Notes under the pieces: generated by a model
Database searches by the model: none
What the model was told of the DNA's origin: nothing
Seen by the model: only the letters and a program-made list of their open reading frames with translations
Made by a program: the position numbers and the translations under genes
In this document: in pieces, positions 17,972 through 26,209 of the stretch
Layout of the letters: every line of letters starts with the position of its first letter
Position numbering within the stretch: the stretch's first letter is position 1
Assembly: GCF_900543425.1 (NCBI RefSeq)
Contig: NZ_UQRQ01000004.1
Location: 1-64,000 of the forward strand
Source: an uncultured Sanguibacteroides sp.
GTDB lineage: Bacteria; Bacteroidota; Bacteroidia; Bacteroidales; Marinifilaceae
DNA length: 64,000 nucleotides
Direction: 5' to 3'

Positions 17972-18041
17972 GCATATAATCGAGGTACAAGATTGTTGTG
18001 TTTGCCTGAATGATAGATGAAAATAAAAAAGAGAAGAATAG

Positions 18042-18073
18042 TTGTCGCAGATGAATTATTTTTTGTACATTTG
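18042..18073 (+). promoter_or_regulatory. Promoter of the DUF177-rpmF unit
   Basis: A -33 TTG at 18042-18044 is followed after 21 bases by TACATTTG at 18066-18073, a full match to the Bacteroidota -33/-7 pattern. Transcription would start near 18080, almost at the first possible start codon of the next gene. Confidence 0.75.
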
Positions 18074-18081
18074 CGCCGTTT

Positions 18082-18606
18082 TTGTTTCGTATAGTAGTGG
18101 ATAGGTTGAAAGAATATAAGATTGCTCATAGGGGCCTGGGAGAGGGGAAACACTCCTTCGAATTTGTGTTGGACGACTCTTTTTTCGATTGTTTTGAGCC
18201 AACAAAAGGGACGATAGGAGAGGTGAGAGCTTATGTCGATATTGTGAAATCGTCCCTTTTGATGGAGGTGAAGATGAGGATTGAGGGGAAGGTGAAGGCA
18301 ATATGTGATCGTTGTTTGGAAGAGATGGAATTGCTTGTTCACGGAGAGTTAAATCTTTATGTGAAATACGGTGAACGTGAAGAAGGGAATGAGGATGATT
18401 TTATCGTGTTGTCTCAGGAGGAAGATTTTTTGGATTTGAGTGCGCCGCTATACGAAATGTACATGTTGAATTACCCTCTTCGGGTTGTACATCCGGATGG
18501 AGAGTGTAATGAAGAGATGGAAAAAGTACTGGACAATTTGGTAATAAACGAGAATAAAAAGAGTGATCCCCGATGGGATGAATTGAAGAAATTAATTAAT
18601 AACTAA
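18082..18606 (+). CDS. DUF177 (YceD-like) protein
   Basis: This DUF177-family protein of up to 174 residues is identified by the central CDRCLEEM motif and the following acidic strand region. The family lies next to rpmF in most bacteria, and members are linked to 23S rRNA accumulation and ribosome assembly. The annotated start is TTG. A GTG five codons later (18097, giving MDRLKEYKI) is an equally good start given the transcription start predicted near 18080. The acidic stretch around residues 110-125 (EREEGNEDD) is normal for the family. rpmF begins 17 bases after the stop. Confidence 0.85.
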   Translation: MFRIVVDRLKEYKIAHRGLGEGKHSFEFVLDDSFFDCFEPTKGTIGEVRAYVDIVKSSLLMEVKMRIEGKVKAICDRCLEEMELLVHGELNLYVKYGEREEGNEDDFIVLSQEEDFLDLSAPLYEMYMLNYPLRVVHPDGECNEEMEKVLDNLVINENKKSDPRWDELKKLINN

Positions 18607-18623
18607 ATTAAAAATAGAGAAAA

Positions 18624-18809
18624 ATGGCACATCCTAAACACCGAACCTCTAAGCAGAGAAGGAATAAGAGAAGAACACACGACAAGGCGACAGTTCCTGC
18701 AATAGCAAAGTGTTCAAATTGTGGTGCTGCAGTACAGTATCATACTGTATGTCCGGAATGCGGATATTACAGGGGTAAATTGGCTATTGAGAAAGCTGTT
18801 GTTGCATAA
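18624..18809 (+). CDS. rpmF: 50S ribosomal protein L32
   Basis: This is a 61-residue L32 with the typical basic N-terminus AHPKHRTSKQRRNKRRTHDK and four zinc-ligand cysteines arranged as C-x2-C ... C-x2-C (CSNC and CPEC). L32 binds 23S rRNA near the peptidyl transferase region. It is cotranscribed with the DUF177 gene. Confidence 0.98.
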   Translation: MAHPKHRTSKQRRNKRRTHDKATVPAIAKCSNCGAAVQYHTVCPECGYYRGKLAIEKAVVA

Positions 18810-18843
18810 TTTTGATGTGACGATAAGTTGCCTTAAATAATAC

Positions 18844-18864
18844 AGCCCCCTGTATAAGGGGGCT
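18844..18864 (+). terminator. Hairpin after rpmF
   Basis: AGCCCCC and GGGGGCT pair around a 7-base loop 34 bases after the rpmF stop. The T-run is poor, so this may attenuate rather than fully stop transcription towards fabH. Confidence 0.5.
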
Positions 18865-18920
18865 ATGGTTGTATAGGGGTATTTGTTGCGAGTGAACGAA
18901 AATTATCAAAAAAAAACTTT

Positions 18921-19922
18921 ATGGAGAGGCCAAAGGCTGTAATTACAGGGGTCGGTGCGTATTGTCCCGACTATATTTTGACTAACGAAGAGTTGAGTCG
19001 TATGGTGGACACCACGGATGAGTGGATTATGACCCGGATTGGTATCAAAGAGAGACGTATTTTACGGGATAAGGATAAAGGAAGTGCATACCTTGGAGCG
19101 AAAGCTGTTGAAGATCTGTTTCGTAAGACGGGGCTTACACCTGAAGAGGTAGACCTCTTGATTTGTTGTACCGTTACGGCGGATATGCATTTCCCGGCAA
19201 ATGGAAATGTGATTTCCGATATGGTAGGGATAAAGAATGCGTTTAGTTTTGATTTAAATGCCGGATGTTCCGGATTTCTGTATGGATTGACTACGGCGTC
19301 ACAATTCGTCGAAAGCGGCCGTTACAAGAAAGTCGTTTTGGTGGGAGCGGAAAAGATGTCTGCCATTGCCGACTACACGGATCGTGCTACTTGTCCTATT
19401 TTTGGTGATGGTGCTGCTGCCGTTTTATTAGAGCCGACCTTTGAAAACATAGGGGTAATAGATCACATTTTACGTTCTGACGGAATGGGAAGAGTGCATT
19501 TGCATATGAAAGCCGGTGGCTCGTTAAAACCTCCTACGATAGAGACGATTATGGCCAGGGAGCATTACATATATCAGGAGGGGCAACCTGTGTTTAAACA
19601 TGCTGTCTCTAATATGGCCGACGTGTCGGTGGAAATCATGAAAAAAAACAATCTGACTTCCGATGATGTAGCTTGGCTTGTTCCCCATCAGGCTAATTTG
19701 CGAATCATTGCGGCCACGGGAGAACGTATGGGTCTGGATCGCTCGAAGGTCATGGTAAATATTCATAAATACGGGAATACGACCTCGGCAACGATTCCTC
19801 TTTGTCTTTACGAGTGGGAAGATCAACTTAAAAAAGGAGATAATCTGATTTTAGCTGCTTTCGGGGCAGGATTTACCTGGGGAGCGGTTTATCTCAAATG
19901 GGGATATGACAGGAAAAAATAA
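18921..19922 (+). CDS. fabH: Beta-ketoacyl-ACP synthase III
   Basis: FabH condenses acetyl-CoA with malonyl-ACP to start fatty-acid synthesis. The 333-residue length is normal. The catalytic triad is visible: C116 in NAGCSGF, H256 in VPHQANLRI and N286 in KYGNTTSATIPL. The N-terminal TTDEWIMTRIGIKERRI is the standard FabH signature. plsX, which sits between rpmF and fabH in many phyla, is absent here, as is usual in Bacteroidales. A strong terminator follows. Confidence 0.96.
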   Translation: MERPKAVITGVGAYCPDYILTNEELSRMVDTTDEWIMTRIGIKERRILRDKDKGSAYLGAKAVEDLFRKTGLTPEEVDLLICCTVTADMHFPANGNVISDMVGIKNAFSFDLNAGCSGFLYGLTTASQFVESGRYKKVVLVGAEKMSAIADYTDRATCPIFGDGAAAVLLEPTFENIGVIDHILRSDGMGRVHLHMKAGGSLKPPTIETIMAREHYIYQEGQPVFKHAVSNMADVSVEIMKKNNLTSDDVAWLVPHQANLRIIAATGERMGLDRSKVMVNIHKYGNTTSATIPLCLYEWEDQLKKGDNLILAAFGAGFTWGAVYLKWGYDRKK

Positions 19923-20025
19923 ATGGACTCATTGTAGATTTTAAATTTTAGATTGACGGTTAAGGAGCGGGAGGATGAAAATTTTATTTGCGATGCTGTG
20001 AGAAAAATTAACAAATATAGAATAA

Positions 20026-20056
20026 AATGCTATCCGTACCGGATAGCATTTTTTTA
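20026..20056 (+). terminator. Terminator after fabH
   Basis: AATGCTATCCG and CGGATAGCATT form a perfect 11-bp stem with a 3-base loop, followed by six further Ts. It is a classical intrinsic terminator about 100 bases after fabH. Confidence 0.9.
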
Positions 20057-20131
20057 ACCCCCGGTGGAGTATAGAAATCTAAAATTCATTATGATTTTGG
20101 AAATTGATTTTTTATTTTAGATTACTTGTTG

Positions 20132-20139
20132 TATATTTG
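20132..20139 (+). promoter_or_regulatory. Candidate -7 box for the bactofilin operon
   Basis: TATATTTG fits TAnnTTTG and lies 20 bases before the first bactofilin start. The only upstream TTG (20104) is a few bases too far for a standard -33 element. Confidence 0.5.
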
Positions 20140-20159
20140 ATCACTTATTTTCTTGCGAT

Positions 20160-20507
20160 ATGGCGAAAAATGTGCATCAACATAATGCGAAGAGAACGGT
20201 TATTCTTAGTACATCCGTTATCCAGGGGGATATAAGGGTACCGAATGATTTGTTTCTGGAAGGTGTCGTTGCAGGTAATGTGGATTGTGGAGGAGTGTTG
20301 ACGGTTAAAAGAGGTGCTGTCGTAGAAGGTGATGTCAATTGTAAGGTGCTGGATGCGGATGGTTGGGTGAAGGGAAGTGTAAATACGAAGGATCTGACGA
20401 TGCGTGAAGAAGGGCGTATCGAAGGACGGGTTGAAACCGGCCGTTTGCGAATCGTGGGAGATAAAATAGGTATTAACGAGTTGTGTTTGGTTAAAAATAT
20501 AATCTAA
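20160..20507 (+). CDS. Bactofilin family protein (first copy)
   Basis: This 115-residue protein consists almost entirely of the bactofilin right-handed beta-helix repeat. Repeating short strands separated by glycines are visible in GDIRVPNDLFLEGVVAGNVD and onwards. Bactofilins polymerise without nucleotide into membrane-associated filaments that organise cell shape or wall enzymes. Short polar tails flank the core. A second bactofilin begins 9 bases downstream, so the two likely co-assemble. Confidence 0.87.
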   Translation: MAKNVHQHNAKRTVILSTSVIQGDIRVPNDLFLEGVVAGNVDCGGVLTVKRGAVVEGDVNCKVLDADGWVKGSVNTKDLTMREEGRIEGRVETGRLRIVGDKIGINELCLVKNII

Positions 20508-20516
20508 AGGACTTTT

Positions 20517-20870
20517 ATGGGAAAAGAAGTACAACAGCAGGTTGCGTTAAATTTGTTAAGTGAGGGAACTTCTATCGAAGGGGATCTTCATGCGAAAAAC
20601 GATATACGTGTCGATGGAACCATTAAAGGTAAGATTAATACCACGGGTCGTTTGGTTATTGGACCGACGGCAAAGGTAGAGGGAGAGATAAATTCACCGA
20701 GTGTAGACATCTTAGGCAATGTGCAGGGGAATATACTTTCGCTTGGAACTGTATCCTTGAGAGCTAAATCGACCTTTGTGGGAACGATAAAAGCCGCTTA
20801 TATAATGATCGAATCCGGAGCTGTTTTTAACGGAGAGTGTCGTATAGAAAGAGAAGTTCACCAGAAATAA
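20517..20870 (+). CDS. Bactofilin family protein (second copy)
   Basis: This 117-residue bactofilin has a short N-terminal helix (GKEVQQQVALNLLSEGTSIE) followed by the beta-helix core with GDLHAKNDIRVDGTIKGKIN. The sequence is clearly different from the upstream copy, so this is not a recent duplication. The core of this copy is closer to the common bactofilin pattern. It ends eight bases before the preferred start of the lipoprotein peptidase gene. Confidence 0.9.
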   Translation: MGKEVQQQVALNLLSEGTSIEGDLHAKNDIRVDGTIKGKINTTGRLVIGPTAKVEGEINSPSVDILGNVQGNILSLGTVSLRAKSTFVGTIKAAYIMIESGAVFNGECRIEREVHQK

Positions 20871-20878
20871 ATGAAGAC

Positions 20879-23407
20879 GTGCGTTGTTTCTTAGCCGTTA
20901 TACAATTCTGTTTATTATTTGCCGCTTGCGAGAGAGGAAATAGTGGTATTGAAAAAGGAGTATCAAAAGAACTGGCGCAAGAGCGAAAATCGAATATCGG
21001 GGGAGTAAGTTACAACTTATATTTTACCATCCCCTCCGATAAAGAAGCTGCCATTATTGCTAATTCGGAAATCTCTTTTGAATTATTGCGGTTGGCTCCT
21101 GTTGTTTTGGATTTTAAAGCGGATAAAGAAAGCATTATCTCGATTACTTCCGGCGGAGAAAAGATTCCGTATACATTTAAGAATGAACATATTGTTATCG
21201 AAGAAAAAAATCTGAGGGAGGGGCGAAACTCTCTAAATATTAAATTTAGGGCTGGAGAGACCTCTCTGAATCGTAATGATGATTTTCTTTACACCTTATT
21301 GGTTCCGGATCGTTGCCGGACATTGATGCCCTGCTTCGACCAACCGGATATTAAAGGGCGGTTTAAATTGAAATTAAAAATTCCTTCGACATGGAGGGCG
21401 GTTGCTAACGGAGATTTGTTGCGAATGGAACAGTTTGATGACTATAAACTGTATGAGTTTGAGGAAACAAAGCCGTTGAGTACCTATTTGTTTGCTTTCG
21501 TGGCGGGAGTTTTTGATTACGCGGAATGGTATGTCGATAGGCGTTGGATCGGTATTTATTACCGGGAGACGGATACTTCTAAAATTAACGGCAGTCTGTC
21601 CGAGATTGCCCGGGAAGTAGCTTATTCATTGAATTGGATGGAGAAATACACGGGACGACCTTATCCCTTCGACGTATATAATGTGGTCGCAATTCCGGCT
21701 TTTCAATTCGGAGGAATGGAACATCCCGGGGCTACTTATTACCATGCTTCTCGATTGTTTCTCGATCCGGATGCCGATATGACCGCACGGTTGAGGCGTA
21801 GTGAGGTCATTGCCCATGAAACGGCCCATATGTGGTTTGGTGATCTGGTGACGATGAAGTGGTTCGACGATGTGTGGTTGAAAGAGGTTTTTGCTAATTT
21901 TATGGCGGGCAAAATATTATCCGGCCTGTACCCGACGGTCGATCATAAGCTGAATTTTTATTTAAGTCACTATGAAGCCGCTTTACGCACGGATCGAACT
22001 CAGGGTACCCATCCCATTTTGCAAAAATTGGATAATCTGAAAGATGCAGGGACTTTATACGGAGATATTATCTACCATAAAGCGCCTATTGTGATGAATA
22101 TGTTGGAGAATCTGATCTCGGATGGGGAATTGCGAAGGGGATTGCGCCATTACCTGAGAAGATGGGCTTATTCCAATGCAGATTGGAACGATTTAATTAC
22201 TCTTCTCGAAGAGACATCCGGAGTCGATTTGCAGGCGTGGAATGAAATATGGGTAAAAGAGGCAGGTGCGCCTTTGATCGAATTTGGTGAAAATGGAGTC
22301 GAAATGATCGATGAATCTGGGAAAAGCCGGATATGGCCTCAACGGATATCGGTTATTTGGGAAAGTAACAGACGTTTGCGGGAGAATATTCTCTTTTTAA
22401 AGGATACGTTAACGCGTTATCACAATACGAAAGTGGTATTGCCGGATGGAGATGTTTTGGGATACGGTTGTTTCTTACCCACGGAGTATTCCATTCATGC
22501 CCTGAATGAGTATTTGAGTGAACTGGCAGAGCCATTACATCGGGCTGTCAGCTGGCAATTGTTGTATGAAGGAGTTTTGAATAAAAAGTTAAAGGGGGAA
22601 TTATTTGTTCGTTTTTGTATCAAACATCTGCCCGCGGAAACGAACAATCTGGTTATTAATCGGACGCTTTCGTTTCTAACTATTGTCTATAATACTTATT
22701 TGGATGAAGGCAGCCGTCAGTTGTTACAGGAAGATCTGGAGCGTTTCTGCATGGATATGTTGTCAAAAGAACAAACGGGAGTAAATAAGAAAACCTATTT
22801 TAAAACATTGTTGAGTATATATACCTCATCGGAGGCCAAAGGATATATAGCGAAAATATTGTACGGTACGGAAGAGACGAGCGGAATGACGATTACGGAT
22901 GAGGACAGGATCTCGATAGCTTATAACATGGTGTTGAGAGATTCCAATCAGTACCAGAATATGAAGAAGTATATCCTCAGGACGGTAAAGAATAAGGATC
23001 TGTTAAATCGTTTTACCTATGTATTACCTTCCGTATCGGGGAAAAAACAGGTTCGGGATAGTGTTTTTAACGCTTTGTTATTAGAGAAGAATAGAGTAAA
23101 TGAAGTTTGGGCGGGAGAGAGCCTGAGATGGCTAAATCATCCCTTACGTCGTCAGGAGTCTGAAGAATATATACCTAAAGTGTTAGAAAAATTACAGGAG
23201 ATACAGGAAACGGGAGATATCTTTTTCCCTTCTGATTGGTTGGAAGCCGGTTTATCCGGACACACGAGTAAGTATGTTTATTCCGTCGTCACTCATTTTT
23301 TGGAAAAACATCCCAATTATCCGCAAAATCTGAAATTAAAAATATTATCCAATTCCGATCATTTACGACGACTTCACGCCGAGAGTAATAATCTCAAATT
23401 AGAATAG
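20879..23407 (+). CDS. M1 family metallopeptidase, predicted lipoprotein
   Basis: This is a zinc aminopeptidase of the M1 family, about 842 residues from the chosen start. The site is intact: HETAH (H313, E314, H317) with the third ligand E336 eighteen residues on, and GGMEHPG in place of the GAMEN exopeptidase motif. I chose the GTG at 20879 because it gives a short lipoprotein signal ending LFAAC with C17 as the lipidated residue. The longer frame from the GTG at 20837 would put 14 polar residues before the signal and overlap the bactofilin gene. The ATG at 20871 is in another frame and stops after seven codons. The enzyme is thus predicted to be anchored in the envelope and to trim peptides there. 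kdsB follows after 4 bases. Confidence 0.88.
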   Translation: MRCFLAVIQFCLLFAACERGNSGIEKGVSKELAQERKSNIGGVSYNLYFTIPSDKEAAIIANSEISFELLRLAPVVLDFKADKESIISITSGGEKIPYTFKNEHIVIEEKNLREGRNSLNIKFRAGETSLNRNDDFLYTLLVPDRCRTLMPCFDQPDIKGRFKLKLKIPSTWRAVANGDLLRMEQFDDYKLYEFEETKPLSTYLFAFVAGVFDYAEWYVDRRWIGIYYRETDTSKINGSLSEIAREVAYSLNWMEKYTGRPYPFDVYNVVAIPAFQFGGMEHPGATYYHASRLFLDPDADMTARLRRSEVIAHETAHMWFGDLVTMKWFDDVWLKEVFANFMAGKILSGLYPTVDHKLNFYLSHYEAALRTDRTQGTHPILQKLDNLKDAGTLYGDIIYHKAPIVMNMLENLISDGELRRGLRHYLRRWAYSNADWNDLITLLEETSGVDLQAWNEIWVKEAGAPLIEFGENGVEMIDESGKSRIWPQRISVIWESNRRLRENILFLKDTLTRYHNTKVVLPDGDVLGYGCFLPTEYSIHALNEYLSELAEPLHRAVSWQLLYEGVLNKKLKGELFVRFCIKHLPAETNNLVINRTLSFLTIVYNTYLDEGSRQLLQEDLERFCMDMLSKEQTGVNKKTYFKTLLSIYTSSEAKGYIAKILYGTEETSGMTITDEDRISIAYNMVLRDSNQYQNMKKYILRTVKNKDLLNRFTYVLPSVSGKKQVRDSVFNALLLEKNRVNEVWAGESLRWLNHPLRRQESEEYIPKVLEKLQEIQETGDIFFPSDWLEAGLSGHTSKYVYSVVTHFLEKHPNYPQNLKLKILSNSDHLRRLHAESNNLKLE

Positions 23408-23411
23408 CATA

Positions 23412-24161
23412 ATGATTCTCAATCCCAGTTTAATATTGATTCCTGCAAGGTATGCGTCTACCCGGTTTCCGGGGAAGCCTTTGGTAGAAATAGCAGGGAA
23501 ACCGATGATACAACATGTGTATGAAAAAGCGACGGCCGTATCGGAACATGTTTATGTGGCTACAGACGATGAACGAATTTATAATACCGTGATCGGATTC
23601 GGAGGTCGGGCCGTGATGACGGCAACAACTCATAGGAGCGGGACCGATCGTTGTTATGAGGCTTATCAGAAAGTGAAAGGGCTTTTACAACAGGATTTCG
23701 AGGTTATTGTGAATGTCCAGGGAGATGAACCTTTTATCCTGCCGGAACAGATTGAGGTCTTGATATCCCGGTTCGAGGAGCCGGAGATCCAGATTGCGAC
23801 CTTGGCTAAGCCCTTTGAAAAAAATGAGGAGATATTCGACCCTAATAAGGTAAAAGTCGTTTTTTCTCAACAACATACGGCTCTTTATTTCAGTCGCTGC
23901 CCTATCCCGTATTGCCGGGGGGTAGAGCAAGAAGAGTGGTTGGCACAGACCCCTTATTATAAACACGTGGGTATGTATGCCTATCGTCCGGCAATATTGG
24001 AATGTATCACCCGAATCCCTCAGGGTGTACTGGAAAAAGCCGAATCCTTGGAACAGTTACGTTGGTTGGAATGCGGTTATAAGATCGCCGTAAGTATCAC
24101 TCATCACGAATCTATCGGAATCGATACTCCCGAGGATTTGAAAAAAATCCCCCATGATTAA
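23412..24161 (+). CDS. kdsB: 3-deoxy-manno-octulosonate cytidylyltransferase
   Basis: KdsB activates KDO with CTP to CMP-KDO for the lipid A inner core, in the cytosol. The 249-residue length is standard. Visible motifs are the nucleotide-binding PARYASTRFPGKPL near the N-terminus, NVQGDEPFI around residue 97, and IDTPEDL at the C-terminus. It is the last gene of the bactofilin-peptidase group, four bases after the peptidase, and stands before the sugar locus. Confidence 0.95.
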   Translation: MILNPSLILIPARYASTRFPGKPLVEIAGKPMIQHVYEKATAVSEHVYVATDDERIYNTVIGFGGRAVMTATTHRSGTDRCYEAYQKVKGLLQQDFEVIVNVQGDEPFILPEQIEVLISRFEEPEIQIATLAKPFEKNEEIFDPNKVKVVFSQQHTALYFSRCPIPYCRGVEQEEWLAQTPYYKHVGMYAYRPAILECITRIPQGVLEKAESLEQLRWLECGYKIAVSITHHESIGIDTPEDLKKIPHD

Positions 24162-24302
24162 AGGATTTGTATTCGGTGGTATAGAGTTCGGTGATTGGAA
24201 ATGAATCGTTATCATCATTCAACCGTCGAATCTCTTCATCTTCTATCGTCAATTGTCATTTTTTTGTTTAACAGAATGAAGGTAATTCTGATTATTAAGC
24301 GT

Positions 24303-24310
24303 TATCTTTG
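24303..24310 (+). promoter_or_regulatory. Candidate -7 box of the dideoxysugar operon
   Basis: TATCTTTG fits TAnnTTTG and lies 33 bases before the rfbF start. The -33 element is not recognisable. The 182-base gap before rfbF supports a separate promoter here. Confidence 0.5.
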
Positions 24311-24343
24311 AACAAAATTTGGTTTTCTAAATTTATAAAATAG

Positions 24344-25114
24344 ATGAAAGCAGTTATATTGGCAGGGGGATTAGGAACCCGGTTGAGCGAAGAGACGGGG
24401 ATCAAGCCTAAACCTATGGTTGAAATCGGAGGAATGCCTATTTTGTGGCATATCATGAAGACTTATTCCCATTACGGTATTAATGAATTTATTATTTGTT
24501 TAGGCTATAAAGGCCATATAATCAAGGAGTTTTTTGCAAATTATTGTATGTATCGATCCAATTTGATGATCGATCTGCAGCGGAATTCTTTGGAGATACT
24601 GGATACGGATGTAGAGCCTTGGAAGGTAACGTTGATCGATACGGGGTTGAACACGATGACAGGAGGTCGTATCAAACGGATTCAAAAATACATCGGCAAT
24701 GAAACGTTTATGCTGACTTATGGAGATGGCGTGTCGGACGTGAACATCGGTGATTTGCTTCGTTTTCATGAAAGTCATAAGAAATTATGTACTGTGACGA
24801 CCATTCAACCGACAGGGCGTTTTGGCGCTATTACGCTGGAGAAGGAGAATAGTGTGAAGTCCTTTATCGAGAAGCCTAAGGGAGACGGTGCCTGGATTAA
24901 CGGAGGGTATTTCGTCTGCGAGCCGGGTGTATTTGATTTTATAGAGGGGGATCATATTACCTGGGAGAGGGAGCCTATGGAGCAAATCGCACGAGAACAT
25001 CAAATGATGGCTTTTAAGCATGCCGGTTTTTGGAAGCCGATGGATACGCTAAAAGATAAAGAAGATCTGAATAAGATGTGGGATTCGGGAGAGGCTGTTT
25101 GGAAAGTTTGGTAA
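24344..25114 (+). CDS. rfbF: Glucose-1-phosphate cytidylyltransferase
   Basis: RfbF couples CTP and glucose-1-phosphate to CDP-glucose, the entry step to CDP-3,6-dideoxyhexoses. Its 256 residues are the family length. The nucleotidyltransferase motif GGLGTRLSEE (8-17), the lysine-containing KPKPMVEIGG and the metal-binding YGDGVSDV are all present. It is the first gene of a closely packed operon that continues with rfbG and rfbH. Confidence 0.95.
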   Translation: MKAVILAGGLGTRLSEETGIKPKPMVEIGGMPILWHIMKTYSHYGINEFIICLGYKGHIIKEFFANYCMYRSNLMIDLQRNSLEILDTDVEPWKVTLIDTGLNTMTGGRIKRIQKYIGNETFMLTYGDGVSDVNIGDLLRFHESHKKLCTVTTIQPTGRFGAITLEKENSVKSFIEKPKGDGAWINGGYFVCEPGVFDFIEGDHITWEREPMEQIAREHQMMAFKHAGFWKPMDTLKDKEDLNKMWDSGEAVWKVW

Positions 25115-25129
25115 TGTAATGGTTGATGT

Positions 25130-26209
25130 ATGGATTGGAAAGAAAACCCTTATAACGGGAAAAAGGTTTTGGTAACGGGCCATACCGGCTTTAAAGGGGC
25201 CTGGTTGGTCAAGATGCTTTCTATGTTGGGAGCTCGGGTGAAGGGGTATGCTTTGGCTCCGGAAACATCTCCTAATCTGTATGATGTTTTGCGGATAGAG
25301 GAGATTACTACTTCCGTGATCGGAAATTTAATGGATGCTAAGCGTTTGTCCCTGGAAATCATATCGTTTGAACCTGATTTTATCTTTCATCTGGCAGCTC
25401 AACCTCTTGTTTGTCTCTCTTATGAATTTCCGGTAGAGACGTTTGCCGTGAATAGTATCGGAACAGCTCATTTGTTGGATGCCTTGAGGAAATGGCAACA
25501 CAAGTGTACGGTCGTTTTAATTACCACGGATAAGGTTTATTATAATTACGAATGGCCTTATGCATACCGGGAGAATGACAGATTGGGAGGGTATGATCCA
25601 TATAGTGCGAGTAAGGCTTGTGCCGAGTTGGTAATAGACTCTTATCGGAATTCGTTTTTTAACATCGAGAGGTACGAAGAGCATCAAAAGGCCTTGGTCG
25701 TTGCCCGGGCAGGTAATGTTATCGGTGGAGGCGATTGGGCCAAAGATCGTTTGATTCCGGATATTATTCGGGCTCTTCAGGAAAATAAAGAGATTGTTTT
25801 AAGAAATCCGGAGGCTGTTCGTCCGTGGCAACACGTTTTAGAACCGTTGTACGGTTATTTGTTATTGGGAGCCGTGGCCTCCGAGAGATACGGGGATATC
25901 TCCAAAGCTTATAATTTCGGACCTTGGTCTCACGACACCCTAACGGTGGAAGAGATGACAAAGTTAGCCGTTGAGATTTGGGGAAGAGGGGAGTATGTCG
26001 TACGACGGGATACGCGGGTGTTGCATGAGGCGAATATGTTGAAATTAGATATATCGTTGGCTAATAAAGAATTGAATTGGCATCCCCGACTGAATGCCTC
26101 CGAAGCGCTGGAGTGGACATTAGGATGGTATAAAAACTGGTATGAATATCCTGAAAATATTCGGGAGTACACGGAAAAGCAGATAAAATTTTTTTTTGAA
26201 AGATCATGA
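25130..26209 (+). CDS. rfbG: CDP-glucose 4,6-dehydratase
   Basis: RfbG converts CDP-glucose to CDP-4-keto-6-deoxyglucose. This 359-residue extended short-chain dehydrogenase has the Rossmann motif GHTGFKG (17-23) and the catalytic YSASK (Y158, K162). The TTDKVY segment supplies the Thr of the catalytic set. It starts 15 bases after rfbF and overlaps rfbH by four bases. Confidence 0.95.
   Translation: MDWKENPYNGKKVLVTGHTGFKGAWLVKMLSMLGARVKGYALAPETSPNLYDVLRIEEITTSVIGNLMDAKRLSLEIISFEPDFIFHLAAQPLVCLSYEFPVETFAVNSIGTAHLLDALRKWQHKCTVVLITTDKVYYNYEWPYAYRENDRLGGYDPYSASKACAELVIDSYRNSFFNIERYEEHQKALVVARAGNVIGGGDWAKDRLIPDIIRALQENKEIVLRNPEAVRPWQHVLEPLYGYLLLGAVASERYGDISKAYNFGPWSHDTLTVEEMTKLAVEIWGRGEYVVRRDTRVLHEANMLKLDISLANKELNWHPRLNASEALEWTLGWYKNWYEYPENIREYTEKQIKFFFERS

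Noticed and set aside
24162..24343. Possible tRNA or small RNA in the gap before rfbF
   Set aside because: No T-loop-like GGTTCRANTCC or CCA end and no convincing cloverleaf was seen. The gap is AT-rich with a promoter-like box only.
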